From assembly GCF_963678635.1 (NCBI RefSeq), contig NC_087070.1, positions 31,099,704-31,163,703 on the forward strand: 64,000 bases of DNA. The letters are read 5' to 3'. The position numbers and the translations under genes are program-made. Shown piece by piece: positions 51,301 through 56,382 of this stretch. The stretch's first letter is position 1. Each line of letters starts with the position of its first letter. Under the pieces are notes generated by a model, which was given only the letters and a program-made list of their open reading frames with translations, had not been told where the DNA came from and made no database searches. The stretch comes from Symsagittifera roscoffensis (lineage: Eukaryota; Xenacoelomorpha; Acoela; Convolutidae).

Positions 51301-52029
51301 TAAAAAAATATTATCATTATAATCCATTTTCAATCGATTATAAGCGATTATTTTTGTTATTTTGTAGACTGACAATAAAAATCCAATATAATCGATTATT
51401 ATCCATGAAACTTCGGTGCGGGAAACTCGGCATTGTCAAATAGCGACCGCTTGTTTCGCGTAACTTTGACACACACACTAATGGTGCAAAGCACGTGAAT
51501 CAATGTAGTTACAGAGATTTGTTGTTCCAACCATTAAAAATGGGGAAGAACTTAGAATTCCGGTTTTTTTTAGCTTTCCGGCAAAACCCGGTACCACAAA
51601 CAATCATCGGAATGGGCCGAGTGGTATATCATATTAGAGACCTTTCAGTTGAGATTCGAATGCAGGGGCGGATTTGGGGGGGGGGGGCGGATTTGGGGGG
51701 GGGGGGGGCGGAAGCCTCCTTCTCAGGGATTCGACCCCCTGCCGACCCTAAGGGTCCCCCCTTTGGTACTTTTTAAGAAATCCATTTTTGGTCAGCCAAC
51801 CCTTAAACACTGTTTTGCGTTTGAACAGGAGCAGTTGAAAAACAATGACTTCACTCAATCACCAGCAGAAAGTGACACCTCGAAGGCGCACCCTCCCATC
51901 AACCACAAAGATGCACAGAATGACTGCAAGGTACCGAAGACTAACGGGGTAGAGAAACAAAAGCCCCCCACCATTATTCCAGACTGCAAAATTGACCCAG
52001 GGACTCCTGAGGAGGAGTCTTCTATTTAA
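8782..52029 (+). CDS. SLC22-like organic ion transporter (MFS), ten exons
   Basis: A membrane transporter of the SLC22 family (organic cation/anion/zwitterion carriers of the major facilitator superfamily). Ten exons join in phase to 2010 nt (669 aa plus stop): 8782-9369, 13003-13159, 20822-20895, 21665-21861, 28841-29068, 29335-29469, 35102-35274, 43755-43855, 44392-44547, 51829-52029. Family hallmarks appear in order. The first membrane helix is at about 86-112. A large Cys-rich extracellular loop follows (to about 205) with sequons at N140 and N172. Then come the MFS loop motif DRFGRK (230-235), WFLPESPQ across exons 4/5, YGRKW at exons 6/7, TEVFPTVVRG in exon 8 and the C-terminal AETWHRPLPVTIQDTE in exon 9. 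It is longer than the usual ~550 aa because of an Asn-rich N-terminal tail and a polar C-terminal tail. All introns are GT-AG except intron 7 (GC-AG). Substrate cannot be told from sequence. Exon chaining is my own manual prediction. Confidence 0.93.
9370..13002. other. Intron 1: non-coding, with dispersed repeats
   Basis: No gene seen. The segments at about 11620-11780 and 12640-12800 share a pattern with each other and with 54380-54570: CAATTTGGAA, then GATT-AAATnGCC-nnnACGC-TTAA, then AATTGnCAATTTnCAAACC. They look like copies of one unnamed non-coding repeat. Confidence 0.5.
13003..13159 (+). CDS. SLC22-like exon 2
   Basis: The acceptor follows a long pyrimidine run (TTTTTTCTTTAG) and the donor is TTCG|GTGAGA. 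Codes residues 197-248 plus one base: the loop's last Cys, helix 2 (IFYLGVLLGS) and the MFS motif SISDRFGRK. Confidence 0.93.
13395..13846. mobile_element. hAT-type MITE with intact ends and 8-bp target duplication
   Basis: The element is 13403-13838 (436 bp). Its left end CAGGGGCGGATTTAGG and right end ATCTTAGATCCGCCCCTG are inverted repeats. It is flanked by identical octamers AATAAGAC (13395-13402 and 13839-13846). An 8-bp duplication with CAGGGGC-type termini is characteristic of hAT transposons. There is no transposase and the interior has G/C homopolymers, so it is non-autonomous. It sits in intron 2. Glycine-rich open frames across it are artefacts of the poly-C/G tracts. Confidence 0.92.
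13917..14128 (-). repeat. Element 1, 3' LTR
   Basis: 212 bp. On the minus strand it starts TGTTGTGATT and ends CTTTTATTA (TG...TA, not the usual TG...CA). It has a perfect hairpin at 14033-14051 (8-bp stem, 3-nt loop). Confidence 0.95.
14129..14141 (-). promoter_or_regulatory. Element 1 polypurine tract
   Basis: Minus strand GTGCAGTGGGGAA directly abuts the 3' LTR, at the expected place for the plus-strand primer. Confidence 0.75.
14422..15896 (-). pseudogene. Element 1 integrase C-terminal extension
   Basis: The 304-codon frame 14982-15896 follows the integrase core. Its first part (AIDKIIWNIRSTKQSSIG) is the last helix of the core region. The rest is polar and basic with nuclear-localisation-like runs (GKRKRNSPSKRP, GKAAKRRRTN). 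More tail is readable in other frames to 14422. No chromodomain or envelope features are seen. Confidence 0.65.
15935..16606 (-). pseudogene. Element 1 integrase
   Basis: DDE integrase. The N-terminal zinc-binding HHCC domain is visible (HETHPGQVGMKSLAENIWWP, then NCIQCIKAGKN). The catalytic core begins LDLDFAGPLDKNWGYSKYF and continues in another frame with SIRADHGSCFTSFDFRNFC. The two halves are split by a frameshift near 16140, so no functional enzyme is encoded. Confidence 0.88.
16627..17218 (-). other. Element 1 segment between RNase H and integrase
   Basis: About 0.6 kb with a 116-codon open frame (16766-17116) that I do not recognise. Element 3 has a similar-length low-homology segment (about 39060-39620). 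Confidence 0.4.
17219..18154 (-). pseudogene. Element 1 reverse transcriptase / RNase H
   Basis: Reverse transcriptase palm with GFYGLGDMPNEFQ, then the catalytic box CYKDDILIASKG (Lys where Leu/Ile/Val is usual), thumb/connection segment WLGFKISNSGV and LRSFFGSINQYIKF, then RNase H (FASRFLINHESKNSTNELEL, EIVTAHKALLSAL). The DAS/TDAS region reads KTGASHSGLGA, so a catalytic Asp is lost. A stop lies between 17413 and 17438. Confidence 0.9.
18369..19130 (-). pseudogene. Element 1 protease and start of reverse transcriptase
   Basis: Aspartic protease region with the active-site segment PVDSASPVSF (18951-18980), having Ala where Gly is usual, and a later RNILENDNLPRIG segment typical of the retropepsin C-terminal part. 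The second frame (18369-18800) runs into the reverse transcriptase N-terminus (KGRRVPLQLLDN, then TSPIVITRKK). The two frames are separated by stops. Confidence 0.8.
19132..20196 (-). pseudogene. Element 1 gag (frameshifted)
   Basis: Capsid/nucleocapsid protein of the retrotransposon. It starts MAQSTTD at the LTR junction. The capsid-like part carries FWPNHTVEPPTHWNNW and a charged helical middle. The main frame is lost near 19500 by a one-base shift and returns at an A-run near 19380. The nucleocapsid part has CMKCGNAF...H...C and a canonical CX2CX4HX4C zinc knuckle (CDICKFKEHYGRLC). Element 3 has the same organisation. Confidence 0.88.
20183..20195 (-). promoter_or_regulatory. Element 1 primer-binding site
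   Basis: Minus strand TGGCGCAGTCAAC immediately follows the LTR, complementary to a tRNA 3' end of the form ...GACTGCG-CCA. From memory this resembles serine tRNAs (discriminator G). It overlaps the gag ATG by two bases. Confidence 0.8.
20196..20407 (-). repeat. Element 1, 5' LTR
   Basis: 212 bp, almost identical to the left LTR. The hairpin recurs at 20312-20330. Its last base on the minus strand (20196) is the A of the gag start codon. Confidence 0.95.
20822..20895 (+). CDS. SLC22-like exon 3
   Basis: A 74-nt exon with acceptor CTGTTTCAG and donor AAG|GTAACC. Codes ILTGVLPSFPVF then VAGRFVQGLIAK, the helix 4 region. The phase (2 nt completing Gly249) matches exon 2. Confidence 0.9.
20991..21345. 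mobile_element. Two hAT-MITE right-end fragments in inverted orientation
   Basis: 20991-21080 (forward) and 21245-21345 (reverse) both contain GAGTGCTCnGAAAA and end near CCCCTCGAGA plus a decayed ATCCGC, like the right end of the 13403-13838 MITE. They form an imperfect inverted repeat in intron 3. Confidence 0.55.
21355..21420. repeat. Short direct repeat, three copies
   Basis: The motif GGCAGGCGTCAGAAA or a close variant (GACAGGTGTCAGAAA) occurs three times within 66 bp. Confidence 0.7.
21665..21861 (+). CDS. SLC22-like exon 4
   Basis: Acceptor TTTTTCAG. Codes helices 5-6 (AVGYVSYVMCLEF to ILILFIGHC). The donor is TGCTG|GTCAGA, weak after GT. It is chosen because only this phase joins to exon 5 to give Trp-Phe-Leu-Pro-Glu-Ser-Pro, the family's conserved loop motif. 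Confidence 0.88.
22215..22439 (-). repeat. Element 2, 3' LTR
   Basis: 225 bp. Its minus-strand 3' end is CAACA. The polypurine tract TAAAAGGGGAAAAG (22440-22453, minus) abuts it. Confidence 0.92.
22744..23046 (-). pseudogene. Element 2 C-terminal tail
   Basis: A 100-codon low-complexity frame rich in Glu, Thr, Ser and Lys. It ends LLKATSRRSGRKRTPVTKMG, similar in style to the basic C-terminal tails of Ty3/gypsy integrases. It is probably the end of the pol frame. Confidence 0.5.
23362..25322 (-). pseudogene. Element 2 RNase H-integrase linker and integrase
   Basis: 24309-25322 holds a long polar linker and then the integrase zinc domain (NRLHYYHHGKSNMFTTAKDI, ENCRECTEAGKNLK), ending in a stop. 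The catalytic core follows at 23937-24308 (SVQLDFWGPISYLNESKKYV, IHVDQGINFMS). The third acidic residue is in the next frame (VCEQTIGSLKN, 23362-23967) after a frameshift. The end of that frame has a conserved PFEAHHGREANTM segment. Confidence 0.87.
25404..26640 (-). pseudogene. Element 2 reverse transcriptase / RNase H
   Basis: Fragments in several frames. ITVKKDGSVKLEARETRKLN is the RT N-terminal part. GLTSMPAEFQRVMDSIL and the catalytic AFIDDILITKRGS lie at about 26040-26200. The connection domain (GSIYSLNKYMPALAESSAPL) is at 25649-25849. RNase H (FASRYLNNAEKLYSTNELEI, ITDHKALVSLL) is at 25404-25661. Several stops and frameshifts separate them. Confidence 0.88.
26741..27361 (-). pseudogene. 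Element 2 protease region
   Basis: A 206-codon frame. It starts in the zinc knuckle, has an acidic linker, then an aspartic-protease segment VWIDCGSPKLIFTIGELRR (Asp-Cys-Gly for Asp-Ser/Thr-Gly) and the downstream SIIDRDLLPHLRLQL. Confidence 0.8.
27362..28277 (-). pseudogene. Element 2 gag (frameshifted)
   Basis: Starts MAQPANQ at the LTR/PBS junction but meets a stop after 13 codons. The capsid continues in another frame (28024-28230: FWPLNCAEPPMQWEFWMNRF, matching the FWPNHTVEPP segment of element 1). The C-terminal part is at 27533-27775 (ILRDVFIVKMTNGEAQIKL). The zinc knuckle CNFCKKVGHCERTC (CX2CX4HX4C) lies near 27350. Confidence 0.85.
28264..28276 (-). promoter_or_regulatory. Element 2 primer-binding site
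   Basis: Minus strand TGGCGCAGCCAGC directly follows the LTR and shares TGGCGCAG-C with elements 1 and 3. It forms ATGGCGCAG with the last LTR base. Confidence 0.78.
28277..28501 (-). repeat. Element 2, 5' LTR
   Basis: 225 bp, ~97% identical to the other LTR. It ends in CAACA on the minus strand. Base 28277 is the A of the ATG formed with the PBS. Confidence 0.92.
28596..28697 (+). pseudogene. 3' end of a LINE reverse-transcriptase ORF
   Basis: In frame to a TGA at 28695: LWIMLPLDIKCAATF followed by a Lys-rich KTHLF. This matches the well-known C-terminal pattern of CR1/RTE/Jockey-like ORF2 proteins (LWN-LP-I-A-FK--LK-HL). Only about 33 codons are recognisable, so it is a 5'-truncated copy just right of LTR element 2. 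Confidence 0.7.
28841..29068 (+). CDS. SLC22-like exon 5
   Basis: Acceptor TTCTTGAAG, donor TTTG|GTAAGT. Codes the end of the WFLPESPQ motif and the central cytoplasmic loop, up to the start of helix 7 (VYFFMVSSLW). No frame disruption. Confidence 0.92.
29335..29469 (+). CDS. SLC22-like exon 6
   Basis: Acceptor AACTCTAG, donor AACG|GTAATA. Codes FVNNLGYYMLSLAS, then the GG-NVYISF and GGIVELPAYAVAF segments, a close match to the SLC22 helix 7-8 pattern. The upstream intron is only 266 bp. Confidence 0.93.
29470..31330. other. Intron 6, left part: no gene seen
   Basis: AT-rich. The stretch 30290-30430 contains several copies of AATCAATTATAATCAATT-type sequence and an ATTAAAATCCATC segment, resembling the foldback at 51271-51400. 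Confidence 0.4.
31335..31720 (-). mobile_element. SINE-like family A, copy 1, with tRNA-Met-like part
   Basis: The left end GAAGCTTCGCGTCGCAAACACT matches copies 2 and 3 in pattern. The right end has GCGACTTAGGTTnGAAAAAAAAGA, as in copies at 32367 and 61259. In between is a tRNA-like sequence on the minus strand (31443-31523). Confidence 0.65.
31443..31523 (-). pseudogene. tRNA-Met-like sequence (degenerate)
   Basis: Minus strand begins GCGTCCGTGGCGCAGTAG. Its D-arm and anticodon-loop region (GACGCATAATCTG, anticodon CAT) resemble elongator tRNA-Met. The T arm TCGGA-GATCGAA-TCCGA has a perfect 5-bp stem and 7-nt loop. The acceptor 3' strand does not pair and the anticodon stem has only three pairs, so it is a tRNA-derived SINE part or pseudogene. 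Confidence 0.7.
32367..32925 (-). mobile_element. SINE-like family A, copy 2
   Basis: About 80% similar over ~530 bp to 61259-61790. On the minus strand 32648-32711 contains TAGCGTAGAGGG (A-box-like) and GGTTCGATCC (B box), a tRNA-type RNA polymerase III promoter. The left end has a decayed CGAA...TTCG hairpin. Confidence 0.72.
33733..33765. repeat. Isolated hairpin end of family A/B repeats
   Basis: CAGAGGAGCGAAGCGGAGC resembles the CAGAGGCGAAGCTGAGC ends at 34258 and 57386. No body of an element is recognisable next to it. Confidence 0.35.
34258..35048 (-). mobile_element. SINE-like family B, copy 1
   Basis: The left end has CAGAGGCGAAGCTGAGCTTTGC (imperfect hairpin). The tRNA-like part is on the minus strand near 34920-34990 (CCTGGAGGTAATG as A box, GTTGGAATCTG as decayed B box). 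It shares its layout with 57386-58350. It ends about 50 bp before SLC22 exon 7. Confidence 0.55.
35102..35274 (+). CDS. SLC22-like exon 7 (ends at a GC donor)
   Basis: Codes YGRKWTLVCAEW and helices 9-10. It must end at ATAG|GCAAGT. No GT near the end of the frame gives a usable phase, whereas G|GCAAGT is the consensus of GC-AG introns. Joining to exon 8 yields Ile-Gly-Thr-Glu-Val-Phe-Pro-Thr, the conserved helix 10/11 loop. Confidence 0.88.
36221..36433 (-). repeat. Element 3, 3' LTR
   Basis: 213 bp. The minus strand starts TGATGTGAAT. A perfect 10-bp-stem hairpin with a GCC loop lies at 36325-36347. The polypurine tract CCTATTAAGGGGAA (36434-36447, minus) abuts it. Confidence 0.93.
36824..37729 (-). 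pseudogene. Element 3 C-terminal tail of pol
   Basis: A 301-codon frame, Ser/Thr/Asp-rich and low in hydrophobic residues, with LRRSSRNLGPPQFYSKRFY, a motif common in integrase tails of Ty3/gypsy elements. It has no signal peptide, membrane segment or cysteine pattern that would suggest an envelope protein. It lies ~390 bp from the LTR. Confidence 0.6.
37837..38760 (-). pseudogene. Element 3 integrase catalytic core (open frame)
   Basis: A 307-codon frame beginning MNLDFAGPLNSTWGKNKYLL. It contains SIRVDHASCFTSHDFNLFC and GDHRSNGLVEKLVHTI, giving the D, D and E of the DDE triad in order. The zinc domain lies upstream, in 38780-38990, in other frames with stops. The C-terminal half is polar and basic. 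The frame ends by a shift near 37850. Confidence 0.9.
39629..40633 (-). pseudogene. Element 3 reverse transcriptase / RNase H
   Basis: RT palm GFYGLGDIPNDFQRVMDSTI, catalytic CYLDDILVASKGS (intact YLDD), connection WLGFKISKSGIDPK, then RNase H (KTDASHNGLGASLEQ, FFASRF, MELLGIVWAVEQYKNYL, EIITDPKTHFSAF). One stop near 39970 separates the two frames. The RT part itself is open. Confidence 0.92.
40847..41560 (-). pseudogene. Element 3 protease and start of reverse transcriptase
   Basis: The protease active-site segment reads VDSASPVSFLK (near 41425-41456), with Ala for Gly as in element 1. HERNILGNDKLPKMGIEV follows, then the RT N-terminus KGRRVPLHLLDSVKTELSRL. Frames are interrupted near 41245. 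Confidence 0.8.
41878..42661 (-). pseudogene. Element 3 gag (frameshifted)
   Basis: Starts MAQSNSNESN at the LTR junction. A shift occurs early, so the long frame (to 42066) opens with a wrong N-terminus and then reads LLLENPPEGETETQKLTRL and GMRFEQADKKLRSILYSALG, collinear with element 1 gag (GGMRRYEADKKQKSILYLAL). The C-terminal part ETLPPLEALNVALLDEKGI is at 41878-42087. The knuckle region (about 41730-41830) is badly decayed. Confidence 0.85.
42648..42660 (-). promoter_or_regulatory. Element 3 primer-binding site
   Basis: Minus strand TGGCGCAGTCAAA follows the LTR's final CA directly, making ATGGCGCAG with the last LTR base. Confidence 0.8.
42661..42872 (-). repeat. Element 3, 5' LTR
   Basis: 212 bp. 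The minus strand runs TGATGTG...TTATCA. The hairpin is at 42764-42786 and is still folded despite a change next to the loop. Confidence 0.93.
42878..43754. other. Intron 7, right end: nothing recognised
   Basis: AT-rich sequence between LTR element 3 and exon 8. No gene or named repeat seen. Confidence 0.4.
43755..43855 (+). CDS. SLC22-like exon 8
   Basis: Acceptor TTCATAG, donor CTC|GTTAGT. Codes TEVFPTVVRGMAVG and helix 11 (GSVMAPSIFFL). The phase is 2 nt in, 0 out. Confidence 0.9.
44392..44547 (+). CDS. SLC22-like exon 9
   Basis: Acceptor CACTTGTTCAG, donor CCG|GTATGT. Codes helix 12 (YLIVGVASALGG) and the C-terminal signature AETWHRPLPVTIQDTE. Confidence 0.92.
44548..46490. other. Intron 9, left part: no gene seen
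   Basis: AT-rich. A short direct repeat AAGTCACACCTCCCTAAA occurs twice (about 44582-44634). The 105-codon open frame at 44821-45138 is Lys/Phe/Asn-rich and looks like chance. Confidence 0.4.
46495..46706 (-). mobile_element. SINE-like family B, tRNA-containing fragment
   Basis: Minus strand has GGCCTGGAGGTG (A box) and GGGTTTGAATCTGGCC (B box), and to the right AAAAAGTCTATTTTCCG then TTTGATAACGCTT, shared with 58300-58345. It directly precedes the 774 bp array. Confidence 0.6.
46726..50597. repeat. Tandem array, five copies of a ~774 bp unit
   Basis: Anchors at 46726, 47502, 48276, 49048, 49822 and 50598 give periods of 776, 774, 772, 774 and 776 bp. Units are highly similar. Each carries one 62-63-codon plus-strand frame and one ~63-72-codon minus-strand frame, but differences between copies in the plus frame are all amino-acid changing, so there is no sign of selection on protein. 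Within the unit, TGTACTTA...CACAAG recurs three times (47035, ~47129, ~47171 in unit one). The last resembles the family A repeat end. The unit's right part has GGTCGACCAAGTTGATT, as in the hAT MITE. A 115-bp fragment of the unit recurs at 50771-50885. Confidence 0.95.
50771..50885. repeat. Sixth, partial copy of the 774 bp unit
   Basis: From GCGACGATACATTTGGACTA to GCAGGCAATTCAAAA, near-identical to the middle of the unit. It is separated from the array by ~170 bp of other sequence and cut off abruptly by a C-rich minisatellite. Confidence 0.9.
50886..51052. repeat. C-rich minisatellite, CT microsatellite and G tract
   Basis: Irregular repeats of CGTACCC(C)/CACGACGTACCC at 50886-50975, then (CT)n to about 50999, then a run of 14 or more G at about 51037-51051. 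The base composition is wholly unlike the surrounding AT-rich intron. Confidence 0.85.
51271..51400. repeat. Foldback (inverted repeat) with 28-bp arms
   Basis: Left arm 51271-51298 and right arm 51373-51400 are reverse complements at 26 of 28 positions. Each arm includes the palindrome AATAATCGATTAT or a variant. The spacer and left flank contain more TAATCnATTA-type palindromes. Confidence 0.8.
51663..51810. mobile_element. Left end of a hAT-type MITE just before exon 10
   Basis: Begins CAGGGGCGGATTTGG with long G runs, then matches the left half of the 13403 element (CTCAGGGAT, CCCTGCCGACCC-AAGGGTCCCCCCTTTG, CCATTTTTGGTCAG). The right half is missing. The exon 10 acceptor is at 51828. Confidence 0.8.
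51829..52029 (+). CDS. SLC22-like exon 10 (terminal)
   Basis: Acceptor TTTGAACAG. Codes a 66-residue polar cytoplasmic tail ending PEEESSI and a TAA stop. No conserved domain is seen. Assignment rests on phase, splice site, base composition and a downstream poly(A) signal. Confidence 0.8.
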   Translation, partial: EQLKNNDFTQSPAESDTSKAHPPINHKDAQNDCKVPKTNGVEKQKPPTIIPDCKIDPGTPEEESSI

Positions 52030-52381
52030 GTTAACACTCTCAAATTAAATCCAGACTGCTGCTGCATTAAAACCGTTGTTTGTACCACAAAACCGCTGCC
52101 TCTGTATTCCAACAACTGCATGACACTTCCTCCATTCAGTCAGTTCCACGTGGGAATTTGCCCTGTTTATTGAGTTATTTACTGTTCCCGGCGCCCATCA
52201 AATCCAATTTCTTACTGTCATTTTAACATATATTTAGGGCGATTGTTTAAATTTAAAACAAATTTCGAGTCAAAAAAATCTCATTTTCAATTTGGTTTAT
52301 TAGTGCGTTTTCTATATTGTGCATGAAACATGTCTGGTCTGCTCAAGCAACTTGATGGCATTTCGTATTGTTTCTATTCCT

Positions 52382-52387
52382 AATAAA
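52382..52387 (+). promoter_or_regulatory. Poly(A) signal of the SLC22-like gene
   Basis: AATAAA 353 bp after the TAA stop, the first canonical hexamer downstream on this strand. Confidence 0.6.
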
Positions 52388-55300
52388 AACTATTTTGAGC
52401 CAACCACCTTTGTGCCGGCGATGTGAATCTCAATTAAATACAACAATCACTATAAGAAGTAGTGATAACTATACCGATTTTTAAATTTTGCAAAAATTTT
52501 TAAACTTTGCAGATTTTTGGTGTGACGAGAGAGCAACTATTAGTGAAAATGAATATTTTTTAAACGCAGACAAACAATCGCTTTTTAGATCTGTAAAAAT
52601 TAGATGCGTTATCTTTTTTAGTCCCCGATGCTCATGCTATCGGGCAAGTAAGCATTTAGTTTTGGGATTGAGGTATTCTGATATCAGTATCAATATCTTG
52701 AACAAGTTTGTGAATTGATGAAATATTTTGAAAAAAGGTGAAAATGAAATGGCGTGCGAGTGTTTGCTCTTAGTAGTCGGAATAGTTGTACAAATAGTTA
52801 TGTTTTATTTCTGCATTTTATAATCTGTCTATTTTATAATCTGTCTATGCGTTATACAGATAGATAGTCTATAAAATCTGTCTGTCTTTAGCTAGTTTAG
52901 CAGTTTAATATTTACTAACTAGAGAATGTTAAATTTCTGATATGTACTAATAAATTGTGCGATTACAAATTAACAGATTTATTTCATGTCTTTTACCACA
53001 CGAAGTCTGTCGAGAAAATCTGTTAGTGTTAGGCTTCATGCACCAAAAATATTTCATATTTATCAAAACAATTAATCAACATTGTCTCAATTCATTAAAA
53101 TATGATCAATGGGTATTTGGTATGTTTTTGTATCCAATCGTGGTTGAAAAGTTGGATCCACAAGTGAACGCACAAATTTGAACGAAGTTTCCGAGAATGT
53201 CAAATGAAAAACGCGATTCAATCAAACCAATAAAACAGAAGCGGGAGCGCGATTTTCTAAGAGACAGTAATAATATCGGAAGATAAAATTTATACGTTTT
53301 ATCTAAAAAAAAACACAATTTCTAGTTGCCTGCGTGATAATTGTTCCGACATTCGAAGGAAGCAAGGGAATTTGTGCTGGGAAATTTTCGTACTAAATTT
53401 TTTAACCATGGCATTTTTGACCAGACTATTTAACATCCATTCAAAAGGTTTCAAAATTACCGATTTGTGATTAATCATCTGCGGGCAAAATTTGCAATTA
53501 TCTCATAACGCGTATCATAAGAGGCAAATAAATCCAGCTTCGAAAGAACTCGGAATTGAATTAAGCCATGCCATTAGGTTCAAACATTGTAGTAACAGAC
53601 GCAAATTATATCATTTTCTTGTGAACATTGCGCCTTTCGGGAATAACAATGTAAACATAATGGTAATCATTTCTAAAAAAGAAATTTTTTGAAAGTTTCA
53701 TTTTTTGCCAAACTACATCAGGCCTAATAAAGGACAGTCGGAACTTTCAGTGCTTTAGCTTGATACAAGTAACCTGTTTCATTGAAATTTCCGGTACTGA
53801 GCCAAATCAATGAGTTGAAAACAACAAAAGTTGTAGATACTTTTTGTGTCTATTACTTGCTAAAAACTGTCACAACTGATTAAAAATTAAGGCTGTGCTT
53901 TGTGGTTTTTGTTATTTTGGGCTCGGTCAACAATCTGTCAATTATGTTAAATAAGCATCGAAACAAAATTTAGGAAACTGTGCCGACAACACTCGGGAAG
54001 AAGCCTTTTGAGCCGAAACAAAACTGTTTTCTTAAAAAAACTTAGAGCTATGCAACAGTTTAAATTCTTATATACCTTGAAATGTTTTTGAACCGCTCCC
54101 TCCTCTACCGCAAAAAAAACACGTGAAAGCTTTTTTGCCTATTAAACAATGTAACAAGAGTTGACTAAGCCAATTGAATATGATCGAAAAAATAGTACGC
54201 CTAATGAAGTGAAAAAAAAAAATCAACAACAAAAAGCAAGACCGCTCGTATATCAGAGCAGAGCCCTGAACGTTTCGAATACCCCATAAACTATATCGAA
54301 TCGTTTTTGGGAAAAGAAAAAATAGCAAAACTTTTGGGCAAAATCAAAGATCAGGTGTAAAAATTTGAGTCGTAAGAAATTAATACGACCGATTAGCTAG
54401 CCTCCATTTAAGTTGGAACGATTTTGAAGTGCGAGATAATTTGCCACGCATAAATAATTCGCGTTAAGCATTCAGCATTATGCATAAAATCTTCAGAACG
54501 CGCATAAATTAATCCAGAGCATGGCCAAATTGGAAATTTCCAAACTCCCAGAACTTTGCAAAAACAAACGGAGGTAAAATGTCTTTTTATATTTGATTTC
54601 AAGGAGTCAATATCTTCAATGGTTATATTTTTTGTCAGAAACTATTATTTCGATCAACAAAAATTGACTGGATAAAAAATACCAAGCATAAATATTCCTT
54701 TTTCTTCGAAAGTCAGAAGAAAAAAGCAGTTATACAAAATTGAAGTAAATTTACAAGCCCCAAAAAAATAATCTTCGAACATCTAGTATTGGAAATGCTA
54801 CACTAATATAAAAGGCTATAGTTTTAATTGTTTAGATAAGATTCAAGTGGAATCTTTTCTATTCTAAATTCGTTCACATCTCAAGATAAGAATGCCTTTT
54901 CTAACTTAACATTTGATTCAGATTTCAACTTAACTCAAAACTTTAAAAGTCAAATCCAAATATCTAACTTTTCGAATTCTGAACGGAGTCTTTTTTTAAA
55001 TCTTTCAGCTTTATTAACCTTGGAAAAAAAATTTTAATAAAATTTAACGATGATCAAAGGAACTGAATATTTATCCACGACGCCAGTCAGGCGGAGTGTG
55101 TCTTTTGTTTTGGCTTTGAAAATAGATGAATCCCCCGCTGCTCTGAATTTTAAAGTGCAACCACCCTAACTAAAGCAGGTGGAAATATTGTAAGTTCCCT
55201 CAGTTAAACTAAAAATTTATTTTTTCATACAAAAAAGCAACAAAATGCAAATGTCAGTCTCCTGATCAAACGAGATTAAAATAGGACTTTAGTCTAATAG

Positions 55301-56163
55301 CAGGTGCAGGGAAAACCAAACTTAAATTGTTTCGGATGAGCTTGCCTGGATTTTTTAAGAGACTCTAATTTCTAACGTTCGCAAAGACAGCTAAAATATT
55401 TTCAATTTTCTTTTATTTCCTGTCACAAAATAAATTTTAAATTCTTTTACAGTAAATTTTCACTTTTAGCAGAGTCACTCAAAACTTAAACAAGTTTAAA
55501 TAAAGAAATTTCTCAAGTTAAATTCAACAGACCGAAACGAAAACGAAGTGCAACCACCCTAGTAACGGACAATACCTCAACGGACAGTGAACATTAGACA
55601 GTGTACCTTTTCCCGGCAAGATTTGGGACAACAGCTTTTCCCACTTTCTCTCCGCTACTTTCGAACCAAAATTGTAAGAAATAAAAGCGATAAGTTAATA
55701 AAATTAACATCTCCTATTGGTAAAATTTAACAATAGATGAACAGTTGTTAGGTTGATGTTAATCAAGCTTTTTTAATTTACCTGTTTATATAACTATCAT
55801 TTTAACTCAGATCGACTATGATCTATGATATAATTTAACCTTATAATGTTAGTTACTAATTTAAACAAAGGGATCTATCAATCAAACCCACGTTTTTTTA
55901 GTAAAAATAGAACGATAATTCGAAACGCGGACAAGCTTAATCGATTAAGTTGATGTTTGAGAAAGCGAATCAATGATTCTGTTAGACAAGTTAAGTTGTG
56001 AACAAAAAAAAATCTAAAAATATATTTTTTAAATCAGTAAAAAAGACAGGCAAGTAAATTTACTAAAATGAGATAAACAAAAAAATCAAAAGCGTAAATT
56101 TCCAGCGACAACGAAGCCAAAATTAAATTTTATCAAATTTTATGCAAGAAATATGAACTGATA
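52388..56163. other. Intergenic region, repeat-rich, no gene supported
   Basis: Short direct and inverted TATAATCTGTCTAT repeats at about 52815-52890. About 53900-54130 resembles the body of family B (GAGCCGAAACAAAACTGTTTT). 54380-54570 is a copy of the intron 1 repeat. Remaining short open frames look random. Confidence 0.45.
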
Positions 56164-56382
56164 CTAATTAGTGTATTCCTCTTTACCATCACTCACTGTG
56201 CTGTCCACTCGTGCAGAAGAAACGAAACTCAGCATAGCACTGTCATCAAAATGAATCTCTTTTTGAAAGATTGGTGCTTCACCAAAACGGGCGACAACAG
56301 CGAAAACCCCGGCGGACCAGATACAGCAACCAGGGGACCCCAAGACGGTACAGTGTTGGCTTTGGACGAGACAAAAACCCAA
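56164..56382 (-). CDS. Possible terminal exon of an unknown gene
   Basis: A GC-richer island on the minus strand that reads AGVFAVVARFGEAPIFQKE, then HFDDSAMLSFVSSARVDS, then SDGKEEYTN and a stop. The shape is a short hydrophobic end followed by an acidic tail, unlike the AT-rich chance frames around it. I do not recognise the protein. No upstream exon or poly(A) signal was identified, so this may be spurious. Confidence 0.2.
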   Translation of the reverse strand: MGFCLVQSQHCTVLGSPGCCIWSAGVFAVVARFGEAPIFQKEIHFDDSAMLSFVSSARVDSTVSDGKEEYTN

